Shown here in pieces: positions 25,549 to 34,490 of a stretch of DNA of 64,000 bases. The notes under the pieces are model-generated. The model saw only the letters and a program-made list of their open reading frames with translations. It searched no databases and was not told where the DNA came from. Origin of the DNA: JAFLTL01 sp964389525 (GTDB lineage: Bacteria; Bacteroidota; Bacteroidia; Bacteroidales; Muribaculaceae). The stretch covers positions 1 to 64,000 of the forward strand of contig CAYMEX010000006.1 of assembly GCA_964389525.1 (NCBI GenBank). The letters are read 5' to 3'. The translations under genes were made by a program, and so were the position numbers. Positions within the stretch are counted from its first letter, which is position 1. Every line of letters begins with the position of its first letter.

Positions 25549-27390
25549 ATGAAAAAAATACTTTGTTGCGGTCTCCTCGGTCTGGTTTCGTTACCGGCAT
25601 TCTGTCAGGCCACAAATCCGGCTCTCATTGTGCGTGCCGATGATATGGGCTCGTTTCGTGCGGCCAACATTGCCTGTATGGAGGGGTATAAAAACGGAGT
25701 AGAGACTACTATAGAGGTAATGGCGGTCACGCCTTGGTTTCCCGAAGCGGCGAAGCTGCTGAAAGAGAATCCCGGTATAGATGTGGGTCTGCACATGACA
25801 TTCACGAGCGAGTGGGACAATATCAAGTGGCGTCCGCTCACATCCTGCCCGAGTCTCACCGATGCCAACGGATATTTCCTGCCGATGATGGCACCCAATA
25901 AAGCTTATCCCGGACTTGCTATACTCGAGAATAAATGGGATCTCGGCGAGATTGAGCGTGAGGCGAGAGCACAGATTGAGCTGGCACTTAAAAACATACC
26001 GCAGATAAGTCACATCTCGGGTCACATGGGCGCTTTGAGCTTCGATGCCGAGGTGCTCAAACTCATGCACCGCCTTTCCGACGAGTATCATCTGCCTCTT
26101 GTAGACTGTGGCGACGCGATGCAGGAGTACGAGTTTGCATATAAGGGCTATGGCGGCCCCTCGGCGACAGCGGCCGACAAGGAGGCAAGTTTCATAAAGA
26201 TGCTCGACACACTTGAGCCGGGCAAGCGATATGTGTTTCTCGATCATCCTGCTCTCGACAACGAGGAGATGAGCACAGTGGGGCATATCGGGTATGAGAA
26301 CGTAGCCGTCGACCGCCAGGGTGTTACAGACCTGTTCACGAGCCCGCGTGTGCGCCAGGCTATTGAAGACAGAAACATTGATCTTGTAAGCTACAACGAT
26401 ATCACCAAAAGTCTGCCTCGCGGCAAGGCGTCGAAGGCTCTCGACAAAGCTTTTGACCGCTATCTCGATGCTGTGAAAGAGAGCGGCGAGGATCTGCACA
26501 GCATCATGATAGTGAAGGACGGTAAAGTGGTGAAGGAGCAATGGCTCGGCGAGGGCGAACGCAACACGCCGCATGTGCTCAACTCGGTGAGCAAGACGTT
26601 CACCGCTACGGCTGTGGGGTTTGCCGTGGCCGAGGGACTTCTTAATGTCAACGACAAGGTGATTTCGTTCTTCCCTGACAAACTCCCCGCCGAAGTCAGC
26701 GAAAATCTGAAAAATCTTGAGGTGCGTCATCTTCTCACAATGTCGTCGGGGCACGATGTTGACCCCACACCGCTTGTGGCACGCGACGGCAGCGACGGTG
26801 CCGACTGGGTTGAGGTGTTTCTCGCCACTCCGCTGGAGCATGAACCGGGTTCAACGTTTGTCTACAACAGTCTGGGCACATACGTTCTGTCGGCTATCGT
26901 GCAGAAGGTGACGGGTCAGAAGGTTATCGATTATCTCTATCCACGCCTGTTCCGTCCGCTCGGCATCGTGGGGGCGACGTGGCAGGAGAGTCCGCAGGGA
27001 ATCAATTGCGGCGGCTGGGGACTCTATCTGAAAACTGAGGATCTTGCAAAAATGGGACAACTCATACTTCAGAAAGGTGAGTGGAACGGGAAGCAGATTA
27101 TCCCGTCGTCTTGGATAGAAGAAGCTACCACGTCGAAGATCGAGTCGCTTCCGGCCGGTGCCCGCAAGGAGACTCTGAAGATTAAGCCGAAAGACAGTGA
27201 CTGGCTTCAGGGGTACGGGTATCAGATGTGGCGTTGCCGCCATAACGGAGTGCGTGCCGACGGTGCAGCCGGGCAGTATATAATCATCCTTCCTGAAGAG
27301 AATGCGGTAATCGCCACCACTGCTAAAATCAATGATATGCAGGAGGAAATCAATCTTATATGGAAATATCTGCTGCCCGCGCTGAAATAA
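25549..27390 (+). CDS. YdjC/ChbG-type deacetylase fused to beta-lactamase-family serine hydrolase
   Basis: A 613-residue exported protein. Residues 1-21 are a signal peptide (MKKILCCGLLGLVSLPAFCQ); I chose this ATG over one 24 codons upstream. Residues 25-290 are a YdjC/ChbG carbohydrate deacetylase domain with metal and catalytic residues D31 and D32 (RADDMG), H82 (GLHMTF) and H159 (SGHMG). Residues 310-613 are a class C beta-lactamase-like serine hydrolase domain with S346-V-S-K349, Y439 in VYNSLGTY and a late GAAGQYIII strand. Both active sites look intact. It is divergent from the ribose operon and monocistronic. It may deacetylate and de-esterify a sugar or cell-wall substrate; the combined function is not known to me. 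Confidence 0.85.
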   Translation: MKKILCCGLLGLVSLPAFCQATNPALIVRADDMGSFRAANIACMEGYKNGVETTIEVMAVTPWFPEAAKLLKENPGIDVGLHMTFTSEWDNIKWRPLTSCPSLTDANGYFLPMMAPNKAYPGLAILENKWDLGEIEREARAQIELALKNIPQISHISGHMGALSFDAEVLKLMHRLSDEYHLPLVDCGDAMQEYEFAYKGYGGPSATAADKEASFIKMLDTLEPGKRYVFLDHPALDNEEMSTVGHIGYENVAVDRQGVTDLFTSPRVRQAIEDRNIDLVSYNDITKSLPRGKASKALDKAFDRYLDAVKESGEDLHSIMIVKDGKVVKEQWLGEGERNTPHVLNSVSKTFTATAVGFAVAEGLLNVNDKVISFFPDKLPAEVSENLKNLEVRHLLTMSSGHDVDPTPLVARDGSDGADWVEVFLATPLEHEPGSTFVYNSLGTYVLSAIVQKVTGQKVIDYLYPRLFRPLGIVGATWQESPQGINCGGWGLYLKTEDLAKMGQLILQKGEWNGKQIIPSSWIEEATTSKIESLPAGARKETLKIKPKDSDWLQGYGYQMWRCRHNGVRADGAAGQYIIILPEENAVIATTAKINDMQEEINLIWKYLLPALK

Positions 27391-27452
27391 AGGTTTTAGG
27401 GGTTACAAGAGTAGTGGAGGGCGCGGAGTCATCGGAAGGATGGGCGTGCCCG

Positions 27453-27474
27453 CCCCCCCCCCCCTACAGGGGGG
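27453..27474. repeat. 12-base C tract with facing G tract
   Basis: A run of twelve C at 27453-27464 is followed by TACA and six G (27469-27474), so CCCCCC-TACA-GGGGGG can fold. It lies in the 222-base gap between the fusion gene and tRNA-Pro. Homopolymers like this are slippage-prone; nothing else is seen in the gap. Confidence 0.7.
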
Positions 27475-27594
27475 CATCACTACAATGTAGCGGATATTAT
27501 TACAGATTAACAGGATTAAAAGTGCGTTGCGTCAAATGAATCTCATGTTAATTAAAAAAGGTTGAAAGATTGTGGGTGTCTCACAAATTAATTG

Positions 27595-27602
27595 TATATT
27601 TG
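27595..27602 (+). promoter_or_regulatory. promoter of tRNA-Pro
   Basis: TATATTTG is an exact match to TAnnTTTG and lies 10 bases before the tRNA 5' end, as expected for a tRNA promoter. A weak TTG -33 box lies 22 bases upstream. Confidence 0.65.
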
Positions 27603-27612
27603 CAACGCAAAT

Positions 27613-27686
27613 CGGGGCGTAGCGCAGTCCGGTAGCGCACCTGGTTTGGGACCAGGTGGTCGCAGGTTCGAATCCTGTCACCCCGA
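27613..27686 (+). tRNA. tRNA-Pro, anticodon TGG
   Basis: A cloverleaf can be drawn by eye. The anticodon stem CCTGG/CCAGG closes the loop TTTGGGA with anticodon TGG. The T arm is GCAGG-TTCGAAT-CCTGT, and the D arm contains AGTCCGGTA. The acceptor strands are CGGGGCG and CACCCCG with discriminator A. CCA is not encoded. Acceptor position 6 (C) faces 67 (A), a mismatch in an otherwise G-C-rich stem. Confidence 0.95.
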
Positions 27687-27689
27687 CAT

Positions 27690-27724
27690 AAAAGACAATT
27701 TGCATTTTTGCAGATTGTCTTTTT
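27690..27724 (+). terminator. terminator after tRNA-Pro
   Basis: AAAAGACAATTTGCA (27690-27704) pairs with TGCAGATTGTCTTTT (about 27709-27723), with one G-U pair and a TTTT loop, followed by further T. The A-rich 5' strand would also let it serve the convergent dus gene. Confidence 0.8.
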
Positions 27725-27736
27725 TGATTCTTAGGA

Positions 27737-28672
27737 TTATAGCTGAAGCGATGAGACTGCGTCGGCGTATCGGGCGAGGGTAGTGGCTTTGCCGATTGCC
27801 TTATAGGTTTTGTGCCCGATTTCTTCTTCAAGATACTCCCAGAAAGGTTTTAGCTTGGCAAGTATCTGCGATTCGCCGCATAGTGTTGTTTCATAGTGTT
27901 GCCTGATGCCGCTGTGGAGTGCCAGTATATGCTCCAGCCGTTCTTCGTGAGTCCACGTGCGTCCGTCGCGCCATTCGGCTATTAGCGACGGTCGGGCGAG
28001 CAGTCCGCGTCCGGCCATTATTGCGAGAAGGTTCGGGAAACGTGAGGCTGTAATATCGATGTCTTCGGGTGTGGTTATGTCGCCGTTAAATACTACGGGA
28101 CGCACTATGCGTCTTGTCAGTTCTGCGAACTCCCCGATATGTAGGTCGCCGCTATATTGCTGTCTGGCTACGCGCGGATGCACCGTGACGTGGGTTAGCG
28201 GCATCGAGTTTATCACTTCGATGGATTGCCTCCATTCAGTCGCATCTTCCACACCGAGGCGCATTTTTATCGAGAACCGGAGCGTGTCGCGTTCTTGCAT
28301 CGCCGGTGCGATGTCGGCAAGCACGTCGTGGCGTGCCACGATGGCCGCTCCGCGTCCTTTCCTCACCTGTGGCGGAAACGGGCACCCCATGTTTATGTCG
28401 ATGCTGCGGTGTCCGTTTTCGGCAAGTGCATCGGTGAGACGCTCAAATTCCGCCCGGTCTTTTACTATGATCTGCGGAATTGCCCGATGGTTGATATTCA
28501 GCGGCGAAACGGTGTCTCTGAGATCGCGCTGACGCACTTCGCCGTGCTCGATCCTGACGAACGGCGTATAGTACACGTCGGCCGCGCCGTTGCATCCTCC
28601 GTACACCTTGGCATGATAATGCCTGAAAGGTGCTTCGGTGTATCCTTGCAGCGGCGCGGCAAACAGTTTCAT
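27737..28672 (-). CDS. dus: tRNA-dihydrouridine synthase, Dus family
   Basis: A 311-residue FMN enzyme that reduces uridine in tRNA D-loops. The N-terminal FMN-barrel start reads MKLFAAPLQGYTEAPFR. The catalytic cysteine C97 lies in INMGCPFPPQVRKGRGAA, followed by KMRLG and HPR motifs and the phosphate-binding IMAGRGLL. The ATG at 28672 is chosen because the 23 upstream residues precede the family start. It is last in the exporter operon direction, 15 bases after the TolC gene. The subfamily (DusA/B/C) and target positions cannot be decided by eye. It lies beside a tRNA gene, probably by chance. Confidence 0.85.
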   Translation of the reverse strand: MKLFAAPLQGYTEAPFRHYHAKVYGGCNGAADVYYTPFVRIEHGEVRQRDLRDTVSPLNINHRAIPQIIVKDRAEFERLTDALAENGHRSIDINMGCPFPPQVRKGRGAAIVARHDVLADIAPAMQERDTLRFSIKMRLGVEDATEWRQSIEVINSMPLTHVTVHPRVARQQYSGDLHIGEFAELTRRIVRPVVFNGDITTPEDIDITASRFPNLLAIMAGRGLLARPSLIAEWRDGRTWTHEERLEHILALHSGIRQHYETTLCGESQILAKLKPFWEYLEEEIGHKTYKAIGKATTLARYADAVSSLQL

Positions 28673-28686
28673 TGTTATTCTTATTC

Positions 28687-30045
28687 TTACTTGCGGAGAT
28701 CGCCCTTGTAGAACATCAGCACGCGGTAGCGCAACAGGCACTCGTAGTGCGACTGTATGCGTTGCAGGGTGGTGCGCAGAAGTGTGTTCTTGCTCTGCTC
28801 GAACTCCTGCGGGTTGGCGCGTCCGATATTGTATTTCTCCTGCATTGCCTCGAATGCGGTGCGGTTGGCGGCCTCGGTCTCCAGTGCGGTCAGATAGGTC
28901 TGGCGTGCGCCGGTAGCCTGATAGTAGGCCGACTGTATGTTGCGGTACAGCTCTGTTTCCGTCTGGTCGAGCTGGAGCTGTGCCTGAAGATGCTGCACTT
29001 TGGCTTTCCTGATGGCGTTGCGGGTCGACAGACCGTCGAAAAGCGGCACCTGAAGCGATATGCCTACCATCTTCGAGAAGTTGTCGCGCATCTGGGTGCG
29101 GAAACCGGTGTTGTCAAATCCGCTCACGGTGTAGTAGCTTGTGTTGAGGCCTCCCATTAGCGACAGTGTGGGCATGTAGCCCGACTTGGCGACTGAGATG
29201 TATTTCTCGGCGGCTTTGATCGAGTTGCGCGAGGCGAGCACCGAGTTGTTGTTCATCATGGCCTCACGGTACACTGCCTCTGCTTTGGGTATGATCGGCA
29301 GATCGGTGTCGGTGAGCGGTAGCACTGAGAAATCCTCGATGGAGCTGAGTTTTAGGAGCTGGGCCAGATCAAGTACCGCATTGGTGTAGTCGTTTTCCGA
29401 CGTCACGACCTGCAGTTTGTCCTGCTCGAGTTGCGACTGCGCCTCAACCACGTCGATCTCTGCGATTTTACCGGCGTCGGCAAGCGCTTTCTGGCGGCCG
29501 TATTCGTAGGCCGAAAGTTCTACCTGGGTGCGTGCGGTTTCAAGCAGCTCATGTGTGTAGAGCACCTGCAGATAGCCCGAGATGACGTTTAGAGTCACAT
29601 CGTCTTTGGCAGCTTCGACCTGATAGAGCAGTGTCGTCAGATTGGTCTTGGCATATTTGAGCTGGCTGATGTCGCGCATCTGAAACAGCGGCATCTGTGC
29701 GTTAAGGCCGATGGAGAAGTTGGTTGTGTTGCGGTTGGCGTAAGTGTTCTCCGATGTCAGGCCGCGGCCGAAGTTGACCGACTCCGACGCCGATCCGCTC
29801 ACTGTCGGGAGAAAAGCGTTTTTCGCCTCGACAATGTCCAGTTCGCCAGAATACTTGCTGAGTTCGCGGTTTTTCACCGTCAGGTTATGGACTATGGCGT
29901 AGCTTATGCAGCTGTCGAGGCTCCAGGCGCCCTTTGAGCCGACAGGAAGAGCCGAGTCGGGGGAGTCGACCGACTGTGCGCTGAGTGCCGCGGGCATTGC
30001 GACAATGGCCGCCAGTGCCGCGTATATGGTTTTCTTTGAAATCAT
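28687..30045 (-). CDS. TolC-family outer membrane efflux protein
   Basis: A 452-residue exported protein (signal peptide ending ALSAQ) with two OEP repeats typical of TolC: long helices such as LLYQVEAAKDDVTLNVISGYLQVLY and YRNIQSAYYQATGARQTYLTALE, and beta segments FSIGLNAQMPLF and GISLQVPLFDG. It would form the outer-membrane duct for the MacAB-like pump encoded just upstream (15-base gap). The C-terminal region RIQSHYECLLRYRVLMFYKG is typical of Bacteroidetes members. The exported substrate is unknown. Confidence 0.88.
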   Translation of the reverse strand: MISKKTIYAALAAIVAMPAALSAQSVDSPDSALPVGSKGAWSLDSCISYAIVHNLTVKNRELSKYSGELDIVEAKNAFLPTVSGSASESVNFGRGLTSENTYANRNTTNFSIGLNAQMPLFQMRDISQLKYAKTNLTTLLYQVEAAKDDVTLNVISGYLQVLYTHELLETARTQVELSAYEYGRQKALADAGKIAEIDVVEAQSQLEQDKLQVVTSENDYTNAVLDLAQLLKLSSIEDFSVLPLTDTDLPIIPKAEAVYREAMMNNNSVLASRNSIKAAEKYISVAKSGYMPTLSLMGGLNTSYYTVSGFDNTGFRTQMRDNFSKMVGISLQVPLFDGLSTRNAIRKAKVQHLQAQLQLDQTETELYRNIQSAYYQATGARQTYLTALETEAANRTAFEAMQEKYNIGRANPQEFEQSKNTLLRTTLQRIQSHYECLLRYRVLMFYKGDLRK

Positions 30046-30059
30046 CGGGAGAAGGCGGT

Positions 30060-31163
30060 TTAGTTGTTCTTGCTGCCGCGCAGAGAGCTTTCGGTGGTGA
30101 TGTCGCCGCTCTTCACGGCTATGTTCACGCCGTCCGATATGCCGGTCTTGATCGGGGTGCGGTTAAAGATCTGCTTGTTTTCTGTCGAGGAGGGATCAAG
30201 CACGTAGACAAATGTGCTGTCGCCCGTAAACTCGATAACACGCTCGGGTATGACAAGGGCATTTTCATCGCGCTCGAGTATCACCGAAGCGTTGGCGCTG
30301 TAGCCGGCGCGCAGTTCCATCTCATGGTCGACACTGATGGCGGCTTTGATCTCAAATGTGTTGGTGCCGTTTTCCTCGGTAGCCATCGGGGCGATTTTCT
30401 CGATCACGGCCTTGAGTTTGCCGTCTGAGATAGCGCCTATTGTGATCTCTACATCCATTCCCTCCGAGAGCATGGCCACTTCCGTCTCGTCGATTTTGCC
30501 GTTGAAGATAATGTCGTTCATGTCGGCTATTTTGGCAACGGTTGTGCCGTCGTTCATCGTGTTGGCCTGGATCACCGAGCTACCCACTTTCACCGGCACT
30601 TCGAGTACAAGACCCGAAATCGTGGCACGCACAAGAGTGTTTGAGCTTGTGGCGTTTGACGTCGATATACCGTCTTTCACGATCGAGAGATTGTCTTTGG
30701 CAGCATCAAGCTCCTCTCTTGCCTGATCGAGCGCGAGCTGGTCTTTCTCAAAGTTCTCGCGGCTCTCAAATTTCTTCTCATACAGCTCTTTGGTGCGCTC
30801 GTAGGTGGCCTTGGCGTTGATGAGGCTGAGCTCTGCGAGTCTCACGCGGCTTTCGGCCGATGCAAGCTGTCCTTCGTCTGGCACAACCTTGATTTTGGCG
30901 ATAATGTCGCCCTCTTTCACCTGGTCGCCGGGTTCGACGTTGATTTCCGAGATGATACCCGAGATCTGGGGCTTGATCTCGATTTCGTCGCGTGGCTCGA
31001 TTTTGCCGGTCAGCACAGTGGTGCGCTCGATCGTGTCGTTTGTGGGATTCACAATTTCATAGACGGCGTCTTTCTCTCTTGAGTTAATGAACAGATAGAC
31101 AAACGTGCCTACAAAGATCAGGGCTATCACAACCCACAGCAGCACTTTGAAAAACTTTTTCAT
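30060..31163 (-). CDS. MacA-like periplasmic adaptor (HlyD family)
   Basis: A 367-residue membrane-fusion protein with a single N-terminal transmembrane anchor (FFKVLLWVVIALIFVGTFVYLF). It has a biotinyl-lipoyl-like domain (IKPQISGIISEINVEPGDQVKEGDIIAKI), a coiled-coil hairpin (roughly residues 100-165) and a beta-barrel domain. It links the ABC permeases to the TolC channel. It sits between permease and TolC genes on the same strand with short gaps. MacA-type assignment follows from pairing with a MacB/LolCDE-style ABC transporter rather than an RND pump. Confidence 0.85.
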   Translation of the reverse strand: MKKFFKVLLWVVIALIFVGTFVYLFINSREKDAVYEIVNPTNDTIERTTVLTGKIEPRDEIEIKPQISGIISEINVEPGDQVKEGDIIAKIKVVPDEGQLASAESRVRLAELSLINAKATYERTKELYEKKFESRENFEKDQLALDQAREELDAAKDNLSIVKDGISTSNATSSNTLVRATISGLVLEVPVKVGSSVIQANTMNDGTTVAKIADMNDIIFNGKIDETEVAMLSEGMDVEITIGAISDGKLKAVIEKIAPMATEENGTNTFEIKAAISVDHEMELRAGYSANASVILERDENALVIPERVIEFTGDSTFVYVLDPSSTENKQIFNRTPIKTGISDGVNIAVKSGDITTESSLRGSKNN

Positions 31164-31228
31164 CGCAGATGGTTCGGTATATTCTTGTTTTATTATTTAT
31201 TATCTCTGGTTGGTGTGGCTCTTGGCCG

Positions 31229-32476
31229 TCATTTTGAGTTCATGGCCTCGATCGGTTTGATCTTCATGGCCTTGACGGCGGGGATAAATCCGGCTCCGAT
31301 GCCAAGTATCATAAACACGAGCACAATCTCCATCGCTCCGTCAAAGCTCAGCATAAACTGCGGAGTGCCTTTCTCGTCGGTGGCGATAATCTCGACAATT
31401 TTCAGAACGACTGTCGCGAAACTGATGCCCGCTATGCCGGCTACGGTTGTGAGTGCTACCCCCTCCGAGAGCACCTGGGTGATTATGTCGGCCGGTTTGG
31501 CTCCGATCGCGCGCCTGATGCCTATCTCCTGTGTGCGCTCCTTCACAATCACCCACATGATGTTGCCGACACCGATGATGCCTGCGATCAGGGTGCCTGC
31601 GCCTACAAAGAAAGCGAGCAGCGAGATACCCATAAACAGGTTGTCGACCATTTTGAACTGCTCCGACACGTCCATGAAAAACATGGCGTTCTCGTCGTCG
31701 GGATGCAGCATCTTGTGGTTGCCGGTGAGTATGCGCATCAGTCGCGGTTTCAGCTCGGTCGGCGATATGCCGCTTTTTGCGGTAAACATCATGCCGCCTA
31801 AATCCTCGCCCTGGTTAAACGCTTTTCTGAACACTCCCATTGGAGCCACTATCGAGTCATCGATCTTGTCGCCGATACTTATTTCGCTCGTCTGGTAGGC
31901 TACGCCCACGATCTTGAAATAGACGCCGTTCACTTCAATGTATTCGCCGATGGGGGAGCTGTCGGGAAACAGGGTGGCTGCGATGTTTTTGCCGATTACG
32001 CATATCTTTTTTTCAAGTACGTCGTCGGTCTCGTTGATGAAGCGTCCCTCCTGTATTATAGGCTCGAAGATCTTGCTGTACTCGCTGTCGACGCCGGTCA
32101 CCATCGACGATGTCGACAGCTTTCCGCGTCCTACCGTCGTCTGTATGTTGTTTACGCCGGTTATGGCGTCGATCTCCGGTATGCCTGCGCGTATGTTGCG
32201 CTCGTCGGTGGCCGTGAGATTCCACGATGTGCCCTTGTTGAATCCCTGATAGCTCATCGTCGTGCGGTTGGGAAACATGATGGCCGTGTTTGTGGCAAAT
32301 CCCTCGAAGTTGCGGCGGAGCATGTTTTCCAGGCCTTTGGCGCCGCCGAGCAGCATGGCGAGCATCGCCGTGCCCCAGAAGATGCCGAACGCTGTGAGAA
32401 ACGTCCTCGTCTTGTTGCGGGCAAGAGTGGCGCCGATCTCTTTCCAGTTTTCTATGTCGAAGAAAGTGGTTTTCAT
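31229..32476 (-). CDS. MacB-like ABC transporter permease (second)
   Basis: A 415-residue protein with MacB topology: one N-terminal membrane segment (FLTAFGIFWGTAMLAMLLGG), a periplasmic MacB-PCD domain of about 230 residues, then three C-terminal membrane segments of an FtsX domain (for example LLAFFVGAGTLIAGIIGVGNIMWV, followed by VKERTQEIGIRRAIGAKP). It carries no ATPase domain; the ATPase is encoded two genes upstream. It probably heterodimerises with the preceding permease. The spacing of 25 bases after the first permease suggests coupled expression. Confidence 0.87.
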   Translation of the reverse strand: MKTTFFDIENWKEIGATLARNKTRTFLTAFGIFWGTAMLAMLLGGAKGLENMLRRNFEGFATNTAIMFPNRTTMSYQGFNKGTSWNLTATDERNIRAGIPEIDAITGVNNIQTTVGRGKLSTSSMVTGVDSEYSKIFEPIIQEGRFINETDDVLEKKICVIGKNIAATLFPDSSPIGEYIEVNGVYFKIVGVAYQTSEISIGDKIDDSIVAPMGVFRKAFNQGEDLGGMMFTAKSGISPTELKPRLMRILTGNHKMLHPDDENAMFFMDVSEQFKMVDNLFMGISLLAFFVGAGTLIAGIIGVGNIMWVIVKERTQEIGIRRAIGAKPADIITQVLSEGVALTTVAGIAGISFATVVLKIVEIIATDEKGTPQFMLSFDGAMEIVLVFMILGIGAGFIPAVKAMKIKPIEAMNSK

Positions 32477-32501
32477 CTTTTCCGGTCGGTTGTGGGCGGG
32501 G

Positions 32502-33722
32502 CTACTCGTCGCGGAGCGCTTCCACTGGTTTTACTTTCAATGCTTTCAGAGCCGGGAACAGTCCGGCGAGGCATCCGGCTATGATCAGCACGATTGTCAC
32601 CTTTATTGCGATCGATATGTCGACGCGGGCGTTGGTCATAAAATCGGTCTCGCCGATCACGTTGTTTATCAGTTCCATTATGAGTACTCCGAGAAAGACA
32701 CCGATATATCCGAACAAGGCGGTTATCGCCACGCTCTCGGTGATGATCTGCGTGAGTATGTTGTGCGGCTTGGCTCCGATAGCGCGGCGTATGCCGATCT
32801 CGTGGGTGCGTTCCTTCACCGAGACAAACATGATGTTGCTCACGCCGATTATGCCCGACAGCATAGTGAACAGGCCGATGATCCACACCGCAAGCTCAAG
32901 TATCTGCATGCCGGTGCTCATCTGCAGCTGCTGCTTAAACCGGTTCCACACCCACACCGCTCCGTCATCGTCGGGCGCAAACTTGTGGACGCGCGCGAGT
33001 GTCCCTTTTATCTCGTTTTCGGCTTTAGTGCCGTCTTCCTCAGTCTTCACGTTTTTCAGCTCCACGGCAAGCACGTTGATCGACGGATCATTGCCGTTGA
33101 GCGACTTGGCGGTCGTGAACGGTATGTAGGTCTCTTGTCCGAATCTCGGATTAATGACTCCGACAACCGTAAACGACAGGTCTTTCAGCTTCACTATTTT
33201 GCCGATGGCTTCTGCCGGAGAACCGAAAAGTATCGAGGCATTCTGTTCGGTGAGCACCACGATCTTGCGCTTCTGGTCGAGATCGAGCTGGTTTATGAAT
33301 CGTCCGTAGGTGAGGGGGATGCCGCGTTTTGTGAGCTCGTCGGGAAATACGCCCTCATATCCGGTCGATATATAGTCTTTGGGAGAGGAGATTGTTACAG
33401 ACGAGCCACGCATTGTCGATGACACCTGTTTAGCATAGTTGCCGTTCTGGCTTTCGACAGTTTTCAGGTCGCTGTCCTGTAGATCGATGTATCTGCCTTC
33501 TTTCAGGCCGTTGTAGGCTTGTGATGTATGTCCGGGAAAAATGTTGATGTAGTTTGATCCCTGTGCCATCACGTTTTCCTTGAACGAATTTGTCACGCCT
33601 TGCGACATGCTCAGCAATATGATGAGCATGAAGATGCCCCATGCCACCGACAGTCCCGTCAGGGTCGTGCGCAGCTTGTTGTTGCTCAGCGACTGTCCTA
33701 TTTCTCTTGCCAGATCAAACAT
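32502..33722 (-). CDS. MacB-like ABC transporter permease (first)
   Basis: A 406-residue paralogue of the next permease with the same layout: N-terminal membrane helix (LTGLSVAWGIFMLIILLSMS), periplasmic MacB-PCD domain, and FtsX domain with VKERTHEIGIRRAIGAKPHNIL. Its start overlaps the end of the ATPase gene by eight bases, so the two are translationally coupled. Two half-permeases with one ATPase, an adaptor and a TolC make a complete export machine. Such systems export peptides, lipids or drugs; nothing here identifies the cargo. Confidence 0.87.
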   Translation of the reverse strand: MFDLAREIGQSLSNNKLRTTLTGLSVAWGIFMLIILLSMSQGVTNSFKENVMAQGSNYINIFPGHTSQAYNGLKEGRYIDLQDSDLKTVESQNGNYAKQVSSTMRGSSVTISSPKDYISTGYEGVFPDELTKRGIPLTYGRFINQLDLDQKRKIVVLTEQNASILFGSPAEAIGKIVKLKDLSFTVVGVINPRFGQETYIPFTTAKSLNGNDPSINVLAVELKNVKTEEDGTKAENEIKGTLARVHKFAPDDDGAVWVWNRFKQQLQMSTGMQILELAVWIIGLFTMLSGIIGVSNIMFVSVKERTHEIGIRRAIGAKPHNILTQIITESVAITALFGYIGVFLGVLIMELINNVIGETDFMTNARVDISIAIKVTIVLIIAGCLAGLFPALKALKVKPVEALRDE

Positions 33723-34404
33723 TTTCGTCAGGCATGATCAGACCGTCCGATATGCGTATGATGCGGTTGGTGTTGGCACCTACGCCGGGGTCGTGGGTTA
33801 CGATTATAATTGTCATGCCGGCGTCGGAGTTAAGATCTCTGAACACCTGCATCACTTCCTTTGATGTCTTGCTGTCGAGAGCGCCGGTCGGCTCGTCGGC
33901 GAGAATGATCGACGGCTTGGTGATGAGCGAGCGGGCTATGGCCACACGTTGTTTCTGACCGCCCGAGAGTTCGCCGGGCAGATGATGTGCGCGGTCGGCA
34001 AGGCCCATGCGCTCAAGTTGCTCCATGGCAAGCATGTTGCGCTTCTTGCGCGATACACCCTGATAGAAAAGCGGCAGTGCCACGTTTTCGACCGCGTTCT
34101 TGTAGCTGATAAGGTTGAACGACTGAAACACAAATCCTATGAGTCGGTTGCGCAGCTCGGCGGCGCGGTTTTCGCTTAGATCCTTTATCAGTGTCCCATT
34201 GAGTATATACTCGCCTGAATCATAGTTGTCGAGGATGCCGAGAATGTTGAGCAGTGTGGATTTGCCTGAGCCCGACGCTCCCATGATCGACACGAGTTCG
34301 CCACGGTTTATCTCGAGATTGATGCCTTTGAGCACGTGCAGAGGCACTATGCCGGGATAGGTCTTGTTGACGTCGGTCAGCGTTATTATTGGGGTAGAGG
34401 ACAT
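33715..34404 (-). CDS. ABC transporter ATPase, MacB/LolD type
   Basis: A 229-residue ATPase with Walker A GASGSGKSTLLN, Q-loop region FVFQSFNLIS, signature LSGGQKQRVAIARSL, Walker B IILADEPTGALDS and H-loop IIVTHD. It is the first gene of the exporter operon and probably drives both MacB-like permeases. LolD and MacB ATPases are very similar; the adjacent MacA and TolC genes favour an efflux rather than a lipoprotein-sorting role. Confidence 0.9.
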   Translation of the reverse strand: MSSTPIITLTDVNKTYPGIVPLHVLKGINLEINRGELVSIMGASGSGKSTLLNILGILDNYDSGEYILNGTLIKDLSENRAAELRNRLIGFVFQSFNLISYKNAVENVALPLFYQGVSRKKRNMLAMEQLERMGLADRAHHLPGELSGGQKQRVAIARSLITKPSIILADEPTGALDSKTSKEVMQVFRDLNSDAGMTIIIVTHDPGVGANTNRIIRISDGLIMPDENV

Positions 34405-34490
34405 TGATTGATCCGATTGGTTCTTCGGGTTACTTTTGTTATTTAGACGCGGGATTTTTCAGAAAAGTTACATTGCGCGTGAAAAAAATG

